Counted from the stretch's first letter, positions 47,418-56,130 are shown. The stretch is DNA of 64,000 bases from Nocardioides potassii (GCF_021648885.1 NZ_JAKJHZ010000010.1:186001-250000), one strand, 5' to 3'. Numbers and translations: made by a program. The notes: generated from the letters alone by a model not told the origin.

Positions 47418-48131
47418 TCAGCCGCGCAGCGTGCGCCGTACGACGTGAAGCACGGCCGGCACCTGGATCGCCCACCCCGTGAGGGTAACGACGTCCGGGA
47501 ACTCTCCCGATCCCATGACGAACCCGACCACCACGACGACGGCCGGCCAGGTACCGACCACCGTGCGATTGCGCAGGAGCAGGACGGCGAGCAGCAGGTT
47601 GCCGGGGATCGCCATGAGCAGCGGCCAGGACAGAACCTCGAACAGTGGGCCGGTGTGGACGGCTGACCACACCTCGAGCGCGCCGGCGCGCGGAGCCCCG
47701 TTGACGACAAGGTCGGCGGCGACAGTCTTGGCTCCCGCGAAGGCCGCACCTCCGAGGTAGCCGAGGCCCAGCAGGACCCCCACGACCGGGGCCAGTCGCG
47801 GTGCGGTCCGGGCGAACGCGACCATGACGTACGCCGCGAGCGTGACGCCCGCTGCCATGGCCGCGAACTGGAAGGACGTGGACACGATGAAAGCGGTCGG
47901 GTGTGCCGCGATCGCACCGATGAACTCGACAGCGGGCTCCCGAGGGAGTGGAGCCGGGTCTGTGGCGACGTAGGCGGTGAAGAGCGCTGGCGCGGCGACG
48001 GCGCTCGCAGCCAGGAGACGTCGCGCGAGGGTCGGGGACTGGGAGGGGGAGGTGCTGCTGGCGGCCTCGCCGGCGGCGAAGGTGCCCTCGGGAGCCGTGA
48101 GGCCGGCCCCCATGGTGATCTGCTGGGTCAT
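47418..48131 (-). CDS. Polytopic membrane protein of TCS module 1 (DUF4386-like)
   Basis: 237 residues. A hydrophilic N-terminus of about 35 residues (Ser/Pro/Ala-rich) precedes about six membrane helices. The segment PLFEVLSWPLLMAIPGNLL aligns with PLLGVLFALPFMAGTVIGM of the protein at 62928-63659, so the two are likely paralogues. The layout resembles DUF4386 proteins, of unknown function. GAGGAA lies seven nt before ATG 48131, with a GACAAT -10 at 48149-48154. A four-half-site operator 65 bp upstream is shared with the divergent kinase gene, which points to a joint role in signalling. Confidence 0.8.
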   Translation of the reverse strand: MTQQITMGAGLTAPEGTFAAGEAASSTSPSQSPTLARRLLAASAVAAPALFTAYVATDPAPLPREPAVEFIGAIAAHPTAFIVSTSFQFAAMAAGVTLAAYVMVAFARTAPRLAPVVGVLLGLGYLGGAAFAGAKTVAADLVVNGAPRAGALEVWSAVHTGPLFEVLSWPLLMAIPGNLLLAVLLLRNRTVVGTWPAVVVVVGFVMGSGEFPDVVTLTGWAIQVPAVLHVVRRTLRG

Positions 48132-48195
48132 GACGAGTTCCTCTGTGGATTGTCGGAGATTGTTGTGCTGACGTCCGGAACTCTCGCCCCGCCGC

Positions 48196-48261
48196 CGTCC
48201 CGCCGTCACCGGGTGGCTGTCCCGACTTCGGACGGGACACAGAACCCGTCCCATCGGGACT
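48196..48261. promoter_or_regulatory. Operator site 1: symmetric four-half-site TGTCCC array
   Basis: Half-sites are cGTCCC (48196-48201), TGTCCC (48218-48223), GGGACA (48234-48239) and GGGACt (48256-48261). Spacing is N16-N10-N16, so the array is exactly symmetric about 48228.5. Same-strand half-sites are 22 bp apart, two DNA turns. It lies between the divergent membrane-protein gene (ATG 48131) and kinase gene (ATG 48284). The central spacer ACTTCGGA is nearly repeated in site 2. The likely binder is a NarL-type response regulator encoded nearby; this is inference. Confidence 0.75.
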
Positions 48262-48283
48262 CCTGACCAGCGATGATCACCCC

Positions 48284-50302
48284 ATGTCCCGATCGCCCCG
48301 CCTACCCGCTGCCTGGGCCCGCGGGCTCGCAGCGGCCCTCACCGGGCTCACGCTGCTGCTCGTCGGGTGGTGCGTGGCGGCCGCGTTCGTCGTGGACGGC
48401 GCGCCGTCCGGCGCCGACGTCATCCGCGGTGTCGCAGGCGGGGTTGGCTTCGGCGTGCTGGGAGGCCTCGTCGCCGGCCGGCGGCCGCAGCTGCCGCTCG
48501 GTTGGCTGATGCTCGCGGCGGGGTTGAGCAGCGCCTTCTCCTCTGCGTGCGACGCGCTCGCGTGGTGGGCCGTGGGGCGTGACCTCGGGGCGCTGGCCGA
48601 GGCGGCTTACTGGATGGCCGGCTGGAGCTGGGCGCCCGGTTACCTGCTCCCGGTGACGCTCGTCCTGCTCCTTTTCCCGACCGGTCGCCCTCCCTCCCCC
48701 CGGTGGCGGCCTGTGGTCGCACTGTCGTGGGTCGTGGTCCTCGTGGCGACGGCCGGGTGGGCGCTGACGCCGTACGAGGAGCAGGACTTCGCCCCGCCCC
48801 CTGCCTTCGCGGACGCCGAGCCTGTGCTCGCTGTCCCTGGCGCCGGTGTCTTGCTCACTGTTGCCCTCCCTCTCTTCCTGGTCTGCGCGGTCGCCGGAGT
48901 CGCGTCCGTGGTGGTGCGGTGGCGGCGCTCGGAGCCCCGGTCTCACGACCGCGACCAGCTCTCGTGGCTCGTCCTCGCAGCCGCCGTGCTCGCAGGCCTC
49001 CTCGGGATCGCGCTCGTCACGCCGGGCACGGGGCCGGGTCTGATCGCGGTGGCGATGCTCGCGGTCCCGCTCGCCCTCGCCGTCGCCATCCTGCGTCGAG
49101 GGCTGTGGCAGCTGGACCTAGTGCTCGACCGCTCGCTGGTCTACGGAGGCCTCACGCTCGCTGTGGTGGTGGTGTACGCCGCCCTGGTCTGGCTGGCCGG
49201 TTCCCTCACCGACGGGGTGGGTCCCGACCTGCGTATCGCGGCCGTGGTGGTGGCAGCGGTGGCGACGGCACCGTTGCGCGACCGCCTGCAGCTGGCCGTG
49301 AACCGGCTCCTGTACGGGGACCGGGACGACCCCGAGGCCGCGATGGCGCGGCTCGCCGACCGGCTTGACGCGGCCACGCACCCCGCCGACGTGCTCCCGG
49401 CCGTCGCCCAGGGCATCGTCCGCACTCTGCGCGTGCCGTGGGCGGAGGTGGAGACGGCACGCGGCGCTCGCGGAGGGGCCGGGACGCCGACCGGGCTGGC
49501 CGTCGACGTGCCCCTGCACTATCAGGGCCGCGAGGTCGGGACCATGCGCGTCGCACCCCGCGCCGGCGAGTCCGGGCTCGGGGCACGAGAGCTGGCGGTG
49601 CTCGAGCGCCTGGCCCGGCAGGCGGCACTGGCGGCTCACGCCGCGGCTCTCTCGGAGGACCTCGTCCGATCCCGGGAGCGACTCGTACTCTCCCGCGAGG
49701 AGGAACGGCGGAGGCTCCGTCGCGACCTCCACGACGACCTGGGCCCCACGCTGGCCGCCACCGCGATGAAGCTGGAGTCGACCCGCGACCTCGTCGCACG
49801 TGACCCTGAGGCGGCCGCAGCTGCCCTGGACGTGGCTGCCGAACGGCTGCGGGCGAGCGTCGCGGGGGTGCGACGCATCGTCGACGACCTGCGCCCACCC
49901 TCCCTGGACGGGCTCGGTCTGGCCGGCGCCCTCCGCGAACAGCTCGACCAGTTCGGCGACAGCGTCGAACTGTGCCTCGACGTACGCGTGCCGGACGAGC
50001 TGTTGCGGACGCTGCCGGCGGCCGTCGATGTCGCCGCCTACCGGATCGCCTCCGAGGCCGTCACCAACGCGGTGCGGCACGCGCAACCGACCCGGGTGGA
50101 CGTGGTGCTCGAGGTGGTCGACCACGAGCTGGCTCTGACCGTCACGGACAACGGGACCGGGATGCCTGAGCACGTCCGGGCAGGCGTGGGCCTCGAGTCG
50201 GTCCACCACCGCGCCGCCGAAGTCGGTGGCACCTGTGCGATCCACACCCGGCCGGGCGCCGGGACCGTCCTTTCAGCCCGACTACCGCTGGAGACCCCGT
50301 GA
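48284..50302 (+). CDS. NarL-type sensor histidine kinase, TCS module 1
   Basis: 672 residues. About ten hydrophobic segments fill residues 10-330, with no large extracellular loop. The juxtamembrane motif LQLAVNRLLYGDRDDP is shared with the other two kinases in this block. A GAF-like stretch follows, then HisKA_3 with RRLRRDLHDDLGPTLAAT (phospho-His near 483). The HATPase carries EAVTNAVRHAQ and NGTGMPEHVRAGVGLESV. Membrane-embedded sensing of a lipid or membrane state is likely. A GATGAT box six nt before ATG 48284 suggests a leaderless mRNA. Its stop overlaps the regulator gene as GTGA. Confidence 0.92.
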   Translation: MSRSPRLPAAWARGLAAALTGLTLLLVGWCVAAAFVVDGAPSGADVIRGVAGGVGFGVLGGLVAGRRPQLPLGWLMLAAGLSSAFSSACDALAWWAVGRDLGALAEAAYWMAGWSWAPGYLLPVTLVLLLFPTGRPPSPRWRPVVALSWVVVLVATAGWALTPYEEQDFAPPPAFADAEPVLAVPGAGVLLTVALPLFLVCAVAGVASVVVRWRRSEPRSHDRDQLSWLVLAAAVLAGLLGIALVTPGTGPGLIAVAMLAVPLALAVAILRRGLWQLDLVLDRSLVYGGLTLAVVVVYAALVWLAGSLTDGVGPDLRIAAVVVAAVATAPLRDRLQLAVNRLLYGDRDDPEAAMARLADRLDAATHPADVLPAVAQGIVRTLRVPWAEVETARGARGGAGTPTGLAVDVPLHYQGREVGTMRVAPRAGESGLGARELAVLERLARQAALAAHAAALSEDLVRSRERLVLSREEERRRLRRDLHDDLGPTLAATAMKLESTRDLVARDPEAAAAALDVAAERLRASVAGVRRIVDDLRPPSLDGLGLAGALREQLDQFGDSVELCLDVRVPDELLRTLPAAVDVAAYRIASEAVTNAVRHAQPTRVDVVLEVVDHELALTVTDNGTGMPEHVRAGVGLESVHHRAAEVGGTCAIHTRPGAGTVLSARLPLETP

Positions 50303-50958
50303 CCACCTCGTTGTCCGTCCTCGTCGTCGACGACCACCCCCTGTTCCGGGAAGGACTGGTGGAGGTCGTGCGTGGCATGCCAAGGGTAGGCCGGGTGGAG
50401 GAGGCTGCGGACGGTGCGGAAGCGGTGGCCACCGCCATCGAGATGCGGCCCGACGTCGTGGTGATGGACCTGCACATGCCGGGCGTCAGCGGCATCGAGG
50501 CCACGCGTCACATCCTCGCCGACTTGCCGGAGACACGCGTCCTGGTGCTGACGATGCTGGAGAACGACGAGTCCGTCGTGTCGGCCCTTCGCGCGGGAGC
50601 CCACGGTTACATCGTGAAGGGCGCCGCACGGGCCGAGATCGCCCGGGCGATCGAGGGAGTCGCAGCCGGAGACGTGGTGCTCGGTCCAGCGGTGGGGGCG
50701 AAGGTCCTCGGGCTGTTCAACCGAGGTGCCGACCGGGGTGACGGCCGGGTCGTGCCGTTCCCCGAGCTCACCGATCGCGAGCTCGAGGTCCTGGACCTCG
50801 TGGCCCGCGGACTCACCAACGGAGCGATCGCGCGCCACCTGTTCCTCAGCGAGAAGACGGTGCGCAACAGCGTGTCGACGATCTTCGGAAAGCTCGGCGT
50901 CGCCCACCGTGCGGAGGCCGTGGCCCGGGCGCGGGACGCCGGGATGGGCGCGGACTGA
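50299..50958 (+). CDS. NarL-type response regulator, TCS module 1
   Basis: 219 residues from GTG 50299. The receiver domain has acidic pocket Asp11-Asp12, phospho-acceptor Asp57 (VVVMDLHMPG), Thr in VLTML and Lys in YIVKGA. A LuxR-type helix-turn-helix (about 155-210) has the recognition helix SEKTVRNSVSTIFGKL. It is coupled to its kinase by GTGA overlap. Its helix core is the same as in the two other regulators in this block, so all three may bind the TGTCCC operators. Confidence 0.93.
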   Translation: MTTSLSVLVVDDHPLFREGLVEVVRGMPRVGRVEEAADGAEAVATAIEMRPDVVVMDLHMPGVSGIEATRHILADLPETRVLVLTMLENDESVVSALRAGAHGYIVKGAARAEIARAIEGVAAGDVVLGPAVGAKVLGLFNRGADRGDGRVVPFPELTDRELEVLDLVARGLTNGAIARHLFLSEKTVRNSVSTIFGKLGVAHRAEAVARARDAGMGAD

Positions 50959-50975
50959 CCCAGGTAACGAAGCAA

Positions 50976-51012
50976 GAGGCGCCCGTCCCCCGCCACGGGG
51001 AACGGGCGCCTC
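50976..51012. terminator. Bidirectional terminator after module 1
   Basis: A 16-bp stem with one mismatch (50976-50991 with 50997-51012) and a 5-nt loop, between the converging regulator gene and the beta-propeller gene (stop at 51040). Confidence 0.7.
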
Positions 51013-51039
51013 ACCTGCCTGGTGACAGGCGTGGCTACC

Positions 51040-52371
51040 TCAACGCCGAACCACTCGCGGCGCGGACGTCGCCGTCTTGGCGGGCAGACCTGAGCCGCGC
51101 ACCGTCACCCTCACCGACAGTCGCTTGCCTCGGTCGGCCCGGGTGACGCGATAGGTGGTCTTGCTGGCGGAGCGGATCGGCTTGCCGCTGCGCAGCCACA
51201 CCACCTTGGTGGCGCTGGGTGAGGGCGACCAACGCCCGAGGCTGGCGCGCACCTTCCGGCCCACCGCGACCTTGCCCAGCACGGCCGGCTTGGCCAGCAT
51301 CGTGAACGACGGAGCGGGGGCCGAAGCGGGGGCGGGAGCAGGCGCGGGCGCCGGCGCCGGTCCAGCGCCGGCGTCCGGACTGATGGCAGCCGGTGACCAG
51401 AACGGCTCGGTGGCGCCCGGGACGAGCAGCCACGCCGCGTTCGTCTCGCAGGTGGCGCCGATCGTCATGACCGAGACCCCCTCGACCTCAGCGGTGGCGA
51501 ACGCCGAGCCGTCGGGGGCAGCGGTCGGGTCCGAGAGCTTCGCGTCCTCGTTGGTCGCGCAGTCCGGACTCGGCGTCGCCAGCGTGGCGGGGTCGCCGGA
51601 CCGCGGGTCGCCCGCAATCTTGTAGGTGAAGATCCTCGCGGCGGACCCGTACCCCCGCCTGGCCACCAGCACGCGACCGTCGCGCGAGACCCAGCCGTCG
51701 CCGAGGTCGGTGTCCGAGGAGAAGATGTCGCGGTCGTCGAACCAGTGCTGCGGGCTCCCCCCGACGTCTTGGAGCATCATCTGGCTCCCGTAGCCACCGT
51801 GCACCATCAGCCGGGTGTTGCTCACCCAGCTCGGGTCCCCGAAGTAGGACGTCGTCGTCGGCGGGGTCAGCACGGACGCCGATGTCACACCGGTGACCGC
51901 TCGGGTTCCACACTCAGCAGCGACCGGACACGTGGAGCTCGTGGTGGACCACGCGATCCTTGTGCCGTCGGGCGAGATGGCGACGCTGACGGGCACGCCG
52001 TCCTGCGGCTGGCCCACGGAGTTCGTCAGCGGTGGCGGGTCCATCGTGTTGAGGACAGTGCCGTTCTGCTTGAGCCGGACGATCTCTTGGCCCTTGCCTA
52101 CAGCGATGGTGCCGTCGTCGGTCATGCTGGGTGAGTAGTACTGCGAGGCGAAGGTGCCGTCCTTGGTCACCTGCACGAGCCCGGTGCCGTCCGGCCGGAC
52201 GAGCCAGACGTTGTAGTCCTTGAGCAGGACGATGCTTCCAGGCAGGTTCGTCGCGCTGGACGGGATGGTCGCTTGCGCGTGAGAGGGGCTTGTAGGAGCC
52301 GCTACAGCCGCCAGGGTGGCGGTCAGGGTCGCGGCGGCCAGCGCCATGATGGCGGATTGGCGGGTGGGCAT
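51040..52371 (-). CDS. Secreted beta-propeller (TolB/PD40-like) protein with Ala-Pro linker
   Basis: 443 residues. A Sec signal ends near SPSHAQA (residue 32). Repeated propeller-like blades include WLVRPDGTGLVQVTKDGTFA, VAISPDGTRIAW and GWVSRDGRVLVA. An alternating Ala-Pro linker near 335-355 precedes a C-terminal Ig-like domain (VGRKVRASLGRW, TTYRVTRADRGKRLSVRV). No catalytic residues are recognised; it is a likely binding or scaffold protein outside the cell. GGAGG lies five nt before ATG 52371. Operator site 2 is 67 bp upstream, the same distance as in module 1, so it is probably part of the regulon. Confidence 0.8.
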   Translation of the reverse strand: MPTRQSAIMALAAATLTATLAAVAAPTSPSHAQATIPSSATNLPGSIVLLKDYNVWLVRPDGTGLVQVTKDGTFASQYYSPSMTDDGTIAVGKGQEIVRLKQNGTVLNTMDPPPLTNSVGQPQDGVPVSVAISPDGTRIAWSTTSSTCPVAAECGTRAVTGVTSASVLTPPTTTSYFGDPSWVSNTRLMVHGGYGSQMMLQDVGGSPQHWFDDRDIFSSDTDLGDGWVSRDGRVLVARRGYGSAARIFTYKIAGDPRSGDPATLATPSPDCATNEDAKLSDPTAAPDGSAFATAEVEGVSVMTIGATCETNAAWLLVPGATEPFWSPAAISPDAGAGPAPAPAPAPAPASAPAPSFTMLAKPAVLGKVAVGRKVRASLGRWSPSPSATKVVWLRSGKPIRSASKTTYRVTRADRGKRLSVRVTVRGSGLPAKTATSAPRVVRR

Positions 52372-52437
52372 GGATCCTCCGGACGTCGGTGATGTCGTAG
52401 GCGACGGGATGTCGCACCTGGATCGTGGCGGCGCGGC

Positions 52438-52481
52438 TGTCCCGGTTGGCAGGGGCGGGTGTCCCGTCTTCGGCCCGGATA
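52438..52481. promoter_or_regulatory. Operator site 2: TGTCCC direct repeat with partial dyad
   Basis: TGTCCC at 52438-52443 and 52460-52465 are 22 bp apart. After N10 comes CGGATA (52476-52481), matching GGGACA at four of six bases. The ten-base spacer resembles that of site 1 (CTTCGG shared in register). A further TGTCCC/GGGACG dyad with N8 lies at 52496-52515. It sits between the divergent beta-propeller and lipoprotein genes. Confidence 0.65.
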
Positions 52482-52579
52482 CGAGCAGTGACACCTGTCC
52501 CTGTCGCTCGGGACGCCAGGAACCTCAGGCTCAACCCGAGCCGCGACAGTCGCGGCCATCCAGACTCAGAGGAACCACC

Positions 52580-53110
52580 GTGAACCGTCGTCCGTCCTTC
52601 CAGATGCGTGCCGCCCTGCTGCTCGGCACCGCCACCTTCTCCTGCACCCTTCTCACCTCCTGCTCGGACTCGGAGGCAGCGGAGACGAGCGGGAGCGAGC
52701 CCGTCGCCGAGGCCTCCGCCGAGCCCGGCTCCACCGACTCCGGCGACATCTCGGAGGCCCAGCTCGAGTCCGGGGTCCCGGCCGAGTGCCTCGAGGCCTT
52801 CCCCGTCGCCTTCGGCGAGCCCGACCTCGCCGCGGCCACCCTGCTGCCGGCCGACTTCCCGGCGGAGGCCGTCGACGGGACGCTGTGCCAGACGGCCGCC
52901 ACCGGGAGCGGCGTCCAGGTGGTCGACTGGGCCACCGACGCGTCCGGCGCCGAGGTGCTCGACGCGCTCGAGACGGCCCTGCCGTCGTCGTACTCCGTCA
53001 CCCGCGAGGACAAGGGCATGGGCGAGCAGCTCGACGGGACCGCCGGCGACGTCTACTTTACCGTCGTCACGCGCCCGGGCGCGTGGACCCTCCAGCTGGG
53101 ACCCGCCTGA
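52580..53110 (+). CDS. Small lipoprotein, function unknown
   Basis: 176 residues from GTG 52580 (AGAGGAA seven nt upstream). A lipoprotein signal ends at LLTSC, so Cys28 is the likely lipidated residue. An acidic Ser/Glu/Ala linker follows, then a compact domain with two cysteines (AECLEAF, TLCQTAA) likely forming a disulfide. I recognise no family. It overlaps the RTX gene as TGATG, so the two are made together and could act as a surface anchor and its partner. Confidence 0.8.
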   Translation: MNRRPSFQMRAALLLGTATFSCTLLTSCSDSEAAETSGSEPVAEASAEPGSTDSGDISEAQLESGVPAECLEAFPVAFGEPDLAAATLLPADFPAEAVDGTLCQTAATGSGVQVVDWATDASGAEVLDALETALPSSYSVTREDKGMGEQLDGTAGDVYFTVVTRPGAWTLQLGPA

Positions 53111-55128
53111 TGGGCGCGGGCGCGTTCGCGCGCGTCGCCGCCGCCCTGGCTGCGGGCGTCCTGACTGCGCTGCCCCTCAGCACCCTGCCGGCCGAGGCGG
53201 CCGCGCTGCGCTGCCTGGGCGAGCGCCCGACCCTCGTCGGCACTCCCGCCGGCGACGTCCTCATCGGAAGCGACGGCCCCGACGTCATCTGGGGCGCCGA
53301 TGGCAAGGACACGATCAAGGGCGGTGGTGGCGAGGACGTCATCTGTGGCGGTGCCGGCAAGGACACGATCGACGCAGGACCCGGGTCCGACGGGGTCAGC
53401 GGTGGTGGCGGCGACGACACCATCCGGACCGGCGGCGGACAGGAGGACCAAGCCTGGGGTGACGGCGGCATCGACACGATGACGGCGGAGTCCGCGGGCG
53501 CCAGTCTCGCCGGCGGCACCGGCAACGACATCCTTCTCGCCAAGGCCAAGGACGTCGGGCTGCTCGGGGAAGAGGGCGACGACAAGATCCGTGCCGAGAA
53601 GCCCGGCGCCATGATTGACGGAATGTGGGGCAACGACCGAATCGTCCTGCTCAAGCCCAGCGAGCTGGTCACCGGCGGTCCGGGCATCGACACGATCCGC
53701 GGGTCCAACGACGGCGATGGGAGTCCGGAGCAGCCGGTCCTCGGCGGTTCGGGCAACGACATCATCTTCATGAACGCGGGCACGGACTTCGTCGACGGCG
53801 GCGAGGGCGACGACAGGATCGACTTCGGCACCGGCTACGACGGTTTCGCCAGGGGTGGGCCAGGTGTGGACACGATGAGCTCGGCCACCATCGGATCCGC
53901 TCTCTACGGCGAGGGCGGCGCCGACGTGATGGTCGCCCGGGCTCCAGGCATGCTCATGGCCGGTGGTGAGGACGACGACACCATCACCGGGAGCAGGCAC
54001 AACGACACCATCGACGGCGACGCCGGCGCGGACACCATCCACGCGGGAGAGGGCACCGACGAGGTCAACGGCGGAGATGGCGGCGACCGCATTGTCGTCA
54101 ACGGCGGCGAGAAGCACAGGATCGAGGCCGGCCCCGGTGACGACACCGTCGACTACGGGCCAGCATTTGCAGGAATCATCGACGCCGGGGGCGGCAACGA
54201 CGTCGTGCGCTCCATCGCCGAGGGCGTCGGCATCTTCGGCGATGAGGGCGACGACAAGGTCCTGGTCACCGGTGCCGGGTCCTTGATGGTCGGCGGCCCG
54301 GGGAACGACACGCTCGAGGGGAGCCCGTTCGCCGACCACGTCGAGGGGGCCGAGGGCAACGACACCATCACGCTCAACGGCGGTGACGACACCGACGTGG
54401 ACGGCGGCGCGGGCAACGACAGCATCGACGGCGGCGCCGGCAACGACGTCCTCGCCGGCAGCGGCGACGACGACGGCCTGCTCGGGGGTGAGGGCGACGA
54501 CCAGCTGTTCGGCGGCGAGGGCAAGGACACCTGCGTGGGTGGCGCCGGGCACGACACGTGCAACGGCGGCCCGCTCGGAACCGACGGGCTCAGCCCCGAC
54601 GACCCGGACACGTGCGGTGACGACGTCGAGGTCAAGCGCAACTGCAGGGGAAACCCCCGCGAGCGGTGGTTCGGGCAAGCCTCCGGCACGCTGAGCTTCG
54701 GTGGGGTCAAGGAGACCTGGTCGACGTCATACACCCTGGAGACGGTCGCTGCAGACTTCTACTGGTCCGGTGATGCCGGCATCGCCTGGAGCGTCGGCGG
54801 TACTGACGCACAAGGCTGTTCCTACACCGGCGCAGCGACGATCCCGGGACGTGCGGGCCTCACGCTGTGGGAGGGGACGTACGCGCACGAGGTCTACCGC
54901 GTGGCGGGGACGACCGTGCCCGTCACGGTCTCCTGTCCCGGACGCCAGCCCGAGACCGTCCACTACAACCCGATGAACACCAACGCCGCGCAGGTCGACG
55001 ACCAGCTCCTGGTCGAGCCCGGCCTCACGGCTGCGGGCAGTGCCAGCTACGTGCCGATGAACGCCCCTGACGGGCGGGCCGACTGGTCGTGGTCACTGTC
55101 GACCACGCCCCTCCAGCCGAGCCCGTGA
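53110..55128 (+). CDS. Sec-secreted RTX (haemolysin-type calcium-binding) repeat protein
   Basis: 672 residues. A Sec signal covers about 1-32 (AAALAAGVLTALPL, then AEAAA). Residues 45-510 hold many nonapeptide blocks of the GGxGxDxxx type (GGAGKDTIDAG, GGAGNDSIDGGAGNDVLAG), which bind calcium and fold into parallel beta-rolls. Residues 530-672 form a non-repetitive, cysteine-containing C-terminal domain. RTX proteins of Gram-negative bacteria leave by type I secretion; here a Sec signal replaces that route and no type I genes are near. No catalytic domain is visible. It is translationally coupled to the lipoprotein. Confidence 0.88.
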   Translation: MGAGAFARVAAALAAGVLTALPLSTLPAEAAALRCLGERPTLVGTPAGDVLIGSDGPDVIWGADGKDTIKGGGGEDVICGGAGKDTIDAGPGSDGVSGGGGDDTIRTGGGQEDQAWGDGGIDTMTAESAGASLAGGTGNDILLAKAKDVGLLGEEGDDKIRAEKPGAMIDGMWGNDRIVLLKPSELVTGGPGIDTIRGSNDGDGSPEQPVLGGSGNDIIFMNAGTDFVDGGEGDDRIDFGTGYDGFARGGPGVDTMSSATIGSALYGEGGADVMVARAPGMLMAGGEDDDTITGSRHNDTIDGDAGADTIHAGEGTDEVNGGDGGDRIVVNGGEKHRIEAGPGDDTVDYGPAFAGIIDAGGGNDVVRSIAEGVGIFGDEGDDKVLVTGAGSLMVGGPGNDTLEGSPFADHVEGAEGNDTITLNGGDDTDVDGGAGNDSIDGGAGNDVLAGSGDDDGLLGGEGDDQLFGGEGKDTCVGGAGHDTCNGGPLGTDGLSPDDPDTCGDDVEVKRNCRGNPRERWFGQASGTLSFGGVKETWSTSYTLETVAADFYWSGDAGIAWSVGGTDAQGCSYTGAATIPGRAGLTLWEGTYAHEVYRVAGTTVPVTVSCPGRQPETVHYNPMNTNAAQVDDQLLVEPGLTAAGSASYVPMNAPDGRADWSWSLSTTPLQPSP

Positions 55129-55168
55129 CGCGTTCCTCCCTGCTCGCAGCACGAGTGAGCTGAGCGCT

Positions 55169-55200
55169 TGCGCCCGTCGACCACCCGGTCGGCGGGCGCA
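55169..55200 (+). terminator. Terminator after the RTX gene
   Basis: A 14-bp stem (55169-55182 with 55187-55200, one G-U pair) and loop ACCC, 40 nt beyond the stop codon. Confidence 0.7.
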
Positions 55201-55240
55201 GGTGCGTCGACAGCGGCGTGCAGCCCGACAGGGTCGGCTC

Positions 55241-55279
55241 GGGACAGCGCCGGGACATCTGACCGATGCCCCTGGGACA
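55241..55279 (+). promoter_or_regulatory. Operator site 3: three GGGACA direct repeats
   Basis: GGGACA occurs at 55241-55246, 55252-55257 and 55274-55279, with steps of 11 and 22 bp (one and two helical turns). It ends 23 bp before ATG 55303. It shares the 22-bp step with sites 1, 2 and 5 but lacks the inverted partner. Confidence 0.6.
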
Positions 55280-55302
55280 CCGGGAGAAACAGAGTTTCAG
55301 TC

Positions 55303-56094
55303 ATGACCACACACACCAACACCCCGTCCCCCGTCCACCTTCCTGACCTCTCCGACAGGCCCGGTCGCGGCCGGCGCTCCCTCCTGGTCGTCGCCGGCGT
55401 CCTGGCCTGCGGCGTCCCGGTCGTCTTCACCCTCAACATCACCCGCATGCTCGTGATGGGCATCGACACCGACCACCGGTTCCACCAGCTCACCGGGCAG
55501 GGCGAGATCCTCTTTGCCCTCTGGTTGCTGCCCCTCCTGGCCCTGCTCCGCGCGGGATGGCAGGGACGGCGGCCCGGCACTGCGGCGGGCTGGGCGCACC
55601 TCGTCCTCGTCGCTGCCGGTGCGGGCTGCGCCGTTGCTGCCCCCGGAGGGGGCGCACCTGCCCTCGTGGGTCTCATCGGGATCACCGGATCGTTCGTCTG
55701 GGTCGCCCTCCCGCTGCGTCCGCAGCTGCGCGTCGGGGTCCAGGTCGACCCGTTGCTGATGCCGGTCGCGCTCGCGGCCAGCGCGGTGCTCCTGCCGTAC
55801 GCCGTGGACCAGATCGGCCTTCAGAACGCGGCGACCACCGGCTTCCACTCCGAGAACCCGCACTACTTCGACATGGCGTGGATTGCGGTCGTCCTCGCGG
55901 CGTACGCCCTGCTCGCCGGCCTGCTCCCGGCAGCACGGGTGCTGGCCACGGGCTTCGTCGTCGCGATGGTCTGGCTCGGCTCCGCCGGTCTCGCTCTGGG
56001 CGAGAGCACCGCCTGGTCCCTGTCCTTCCTGGTGGTCGGCGTCCTGACTGCGGCGGCTTCGGTCGTCGTACGTCGCCAGACTCCCCGGAACTGA
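55303..56094 (+). CDS. Polytopic membrane protein of TCS module 2
   Basis: 263 residues. A hydrophilic N-terminus (about 25) precedes about seven membrane helices (first LLVVAGVLACGVPVVFTL). It includes an extracytoplasmic His-rich stretch (DTDHRFHQL) and FHSENPHYFDMAW between helices. It is not obviously related to the module 1 and 3 membrane proteins but occupies the same place beside a kinase-regulator pair. Operator site 3 is immediately upstream. Function unknown; it could be the sensory partner or the first target of the system. Confidence 0.75.
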   Translation: MTTHTNTPSPVHLPDLSDRPGRGRRSLLVVAGVLACGVPVVFTLNITRMLVMGIDTDHRFHQLTGQGEILFALWLLPLLALLRAGWQGRRPGTAAGWAHLVLVAAGAGCAVAAPGGGAPALVGLIGITGSFVWVALPLRPQLRVGVQVDPLLMPVALAASAVLLPYAVDQIGLQNAATTGFHSENPHYFDMAWIAVVLAAYALLAGLLPAARVLATGFVVAMVWLGSAGLALGESTAWSLSFLVVGVLTAAASVVVRRQTPRN

Positions 56095-56117
56095 CGTCGA
56101 GCAGTGTCGATCACACC

Positions 56118-56123
56118 TACAAT
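56118..56123 (+). promoter_or_regulatory. -10 box (TACAAT) of the module 2 kinase gene, leaderless
   Basis: TACAAT is the closest match to TATAAT in the block. It ends seven nt before GTG 56131, and no ribosome-binding site is present. It fixes the start codon at 56131 rather than the earlier GTG 56104. Confidence 0.65.
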
Positions 56124-56130
56124 CCGCCAC

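Noticed and set aside
47263-48240. Upstream extension of the alpha/beta hydrolase frame to 601 codons
   Set aside because: It overlaps the membrane-protein gene in another frame and has Arg/Gly-rich composition. A ribosome site and the homology onset support GTG 47262.
53250-54560. Short repeated DNA that could suggest a tandem repeat or CRISPR-like array
   Set aside because: The repeats are in frame, vary in sequence and encode RTX nonapeptides; there are no constant repeats with unique spacers.
54600-54611. Fourth copy of the ACACGTGTCC hairpin
   Set aside because: GGACACGTG occurs here and near 51927 without the opposing arm, so these are chance matches inside coding sequence.
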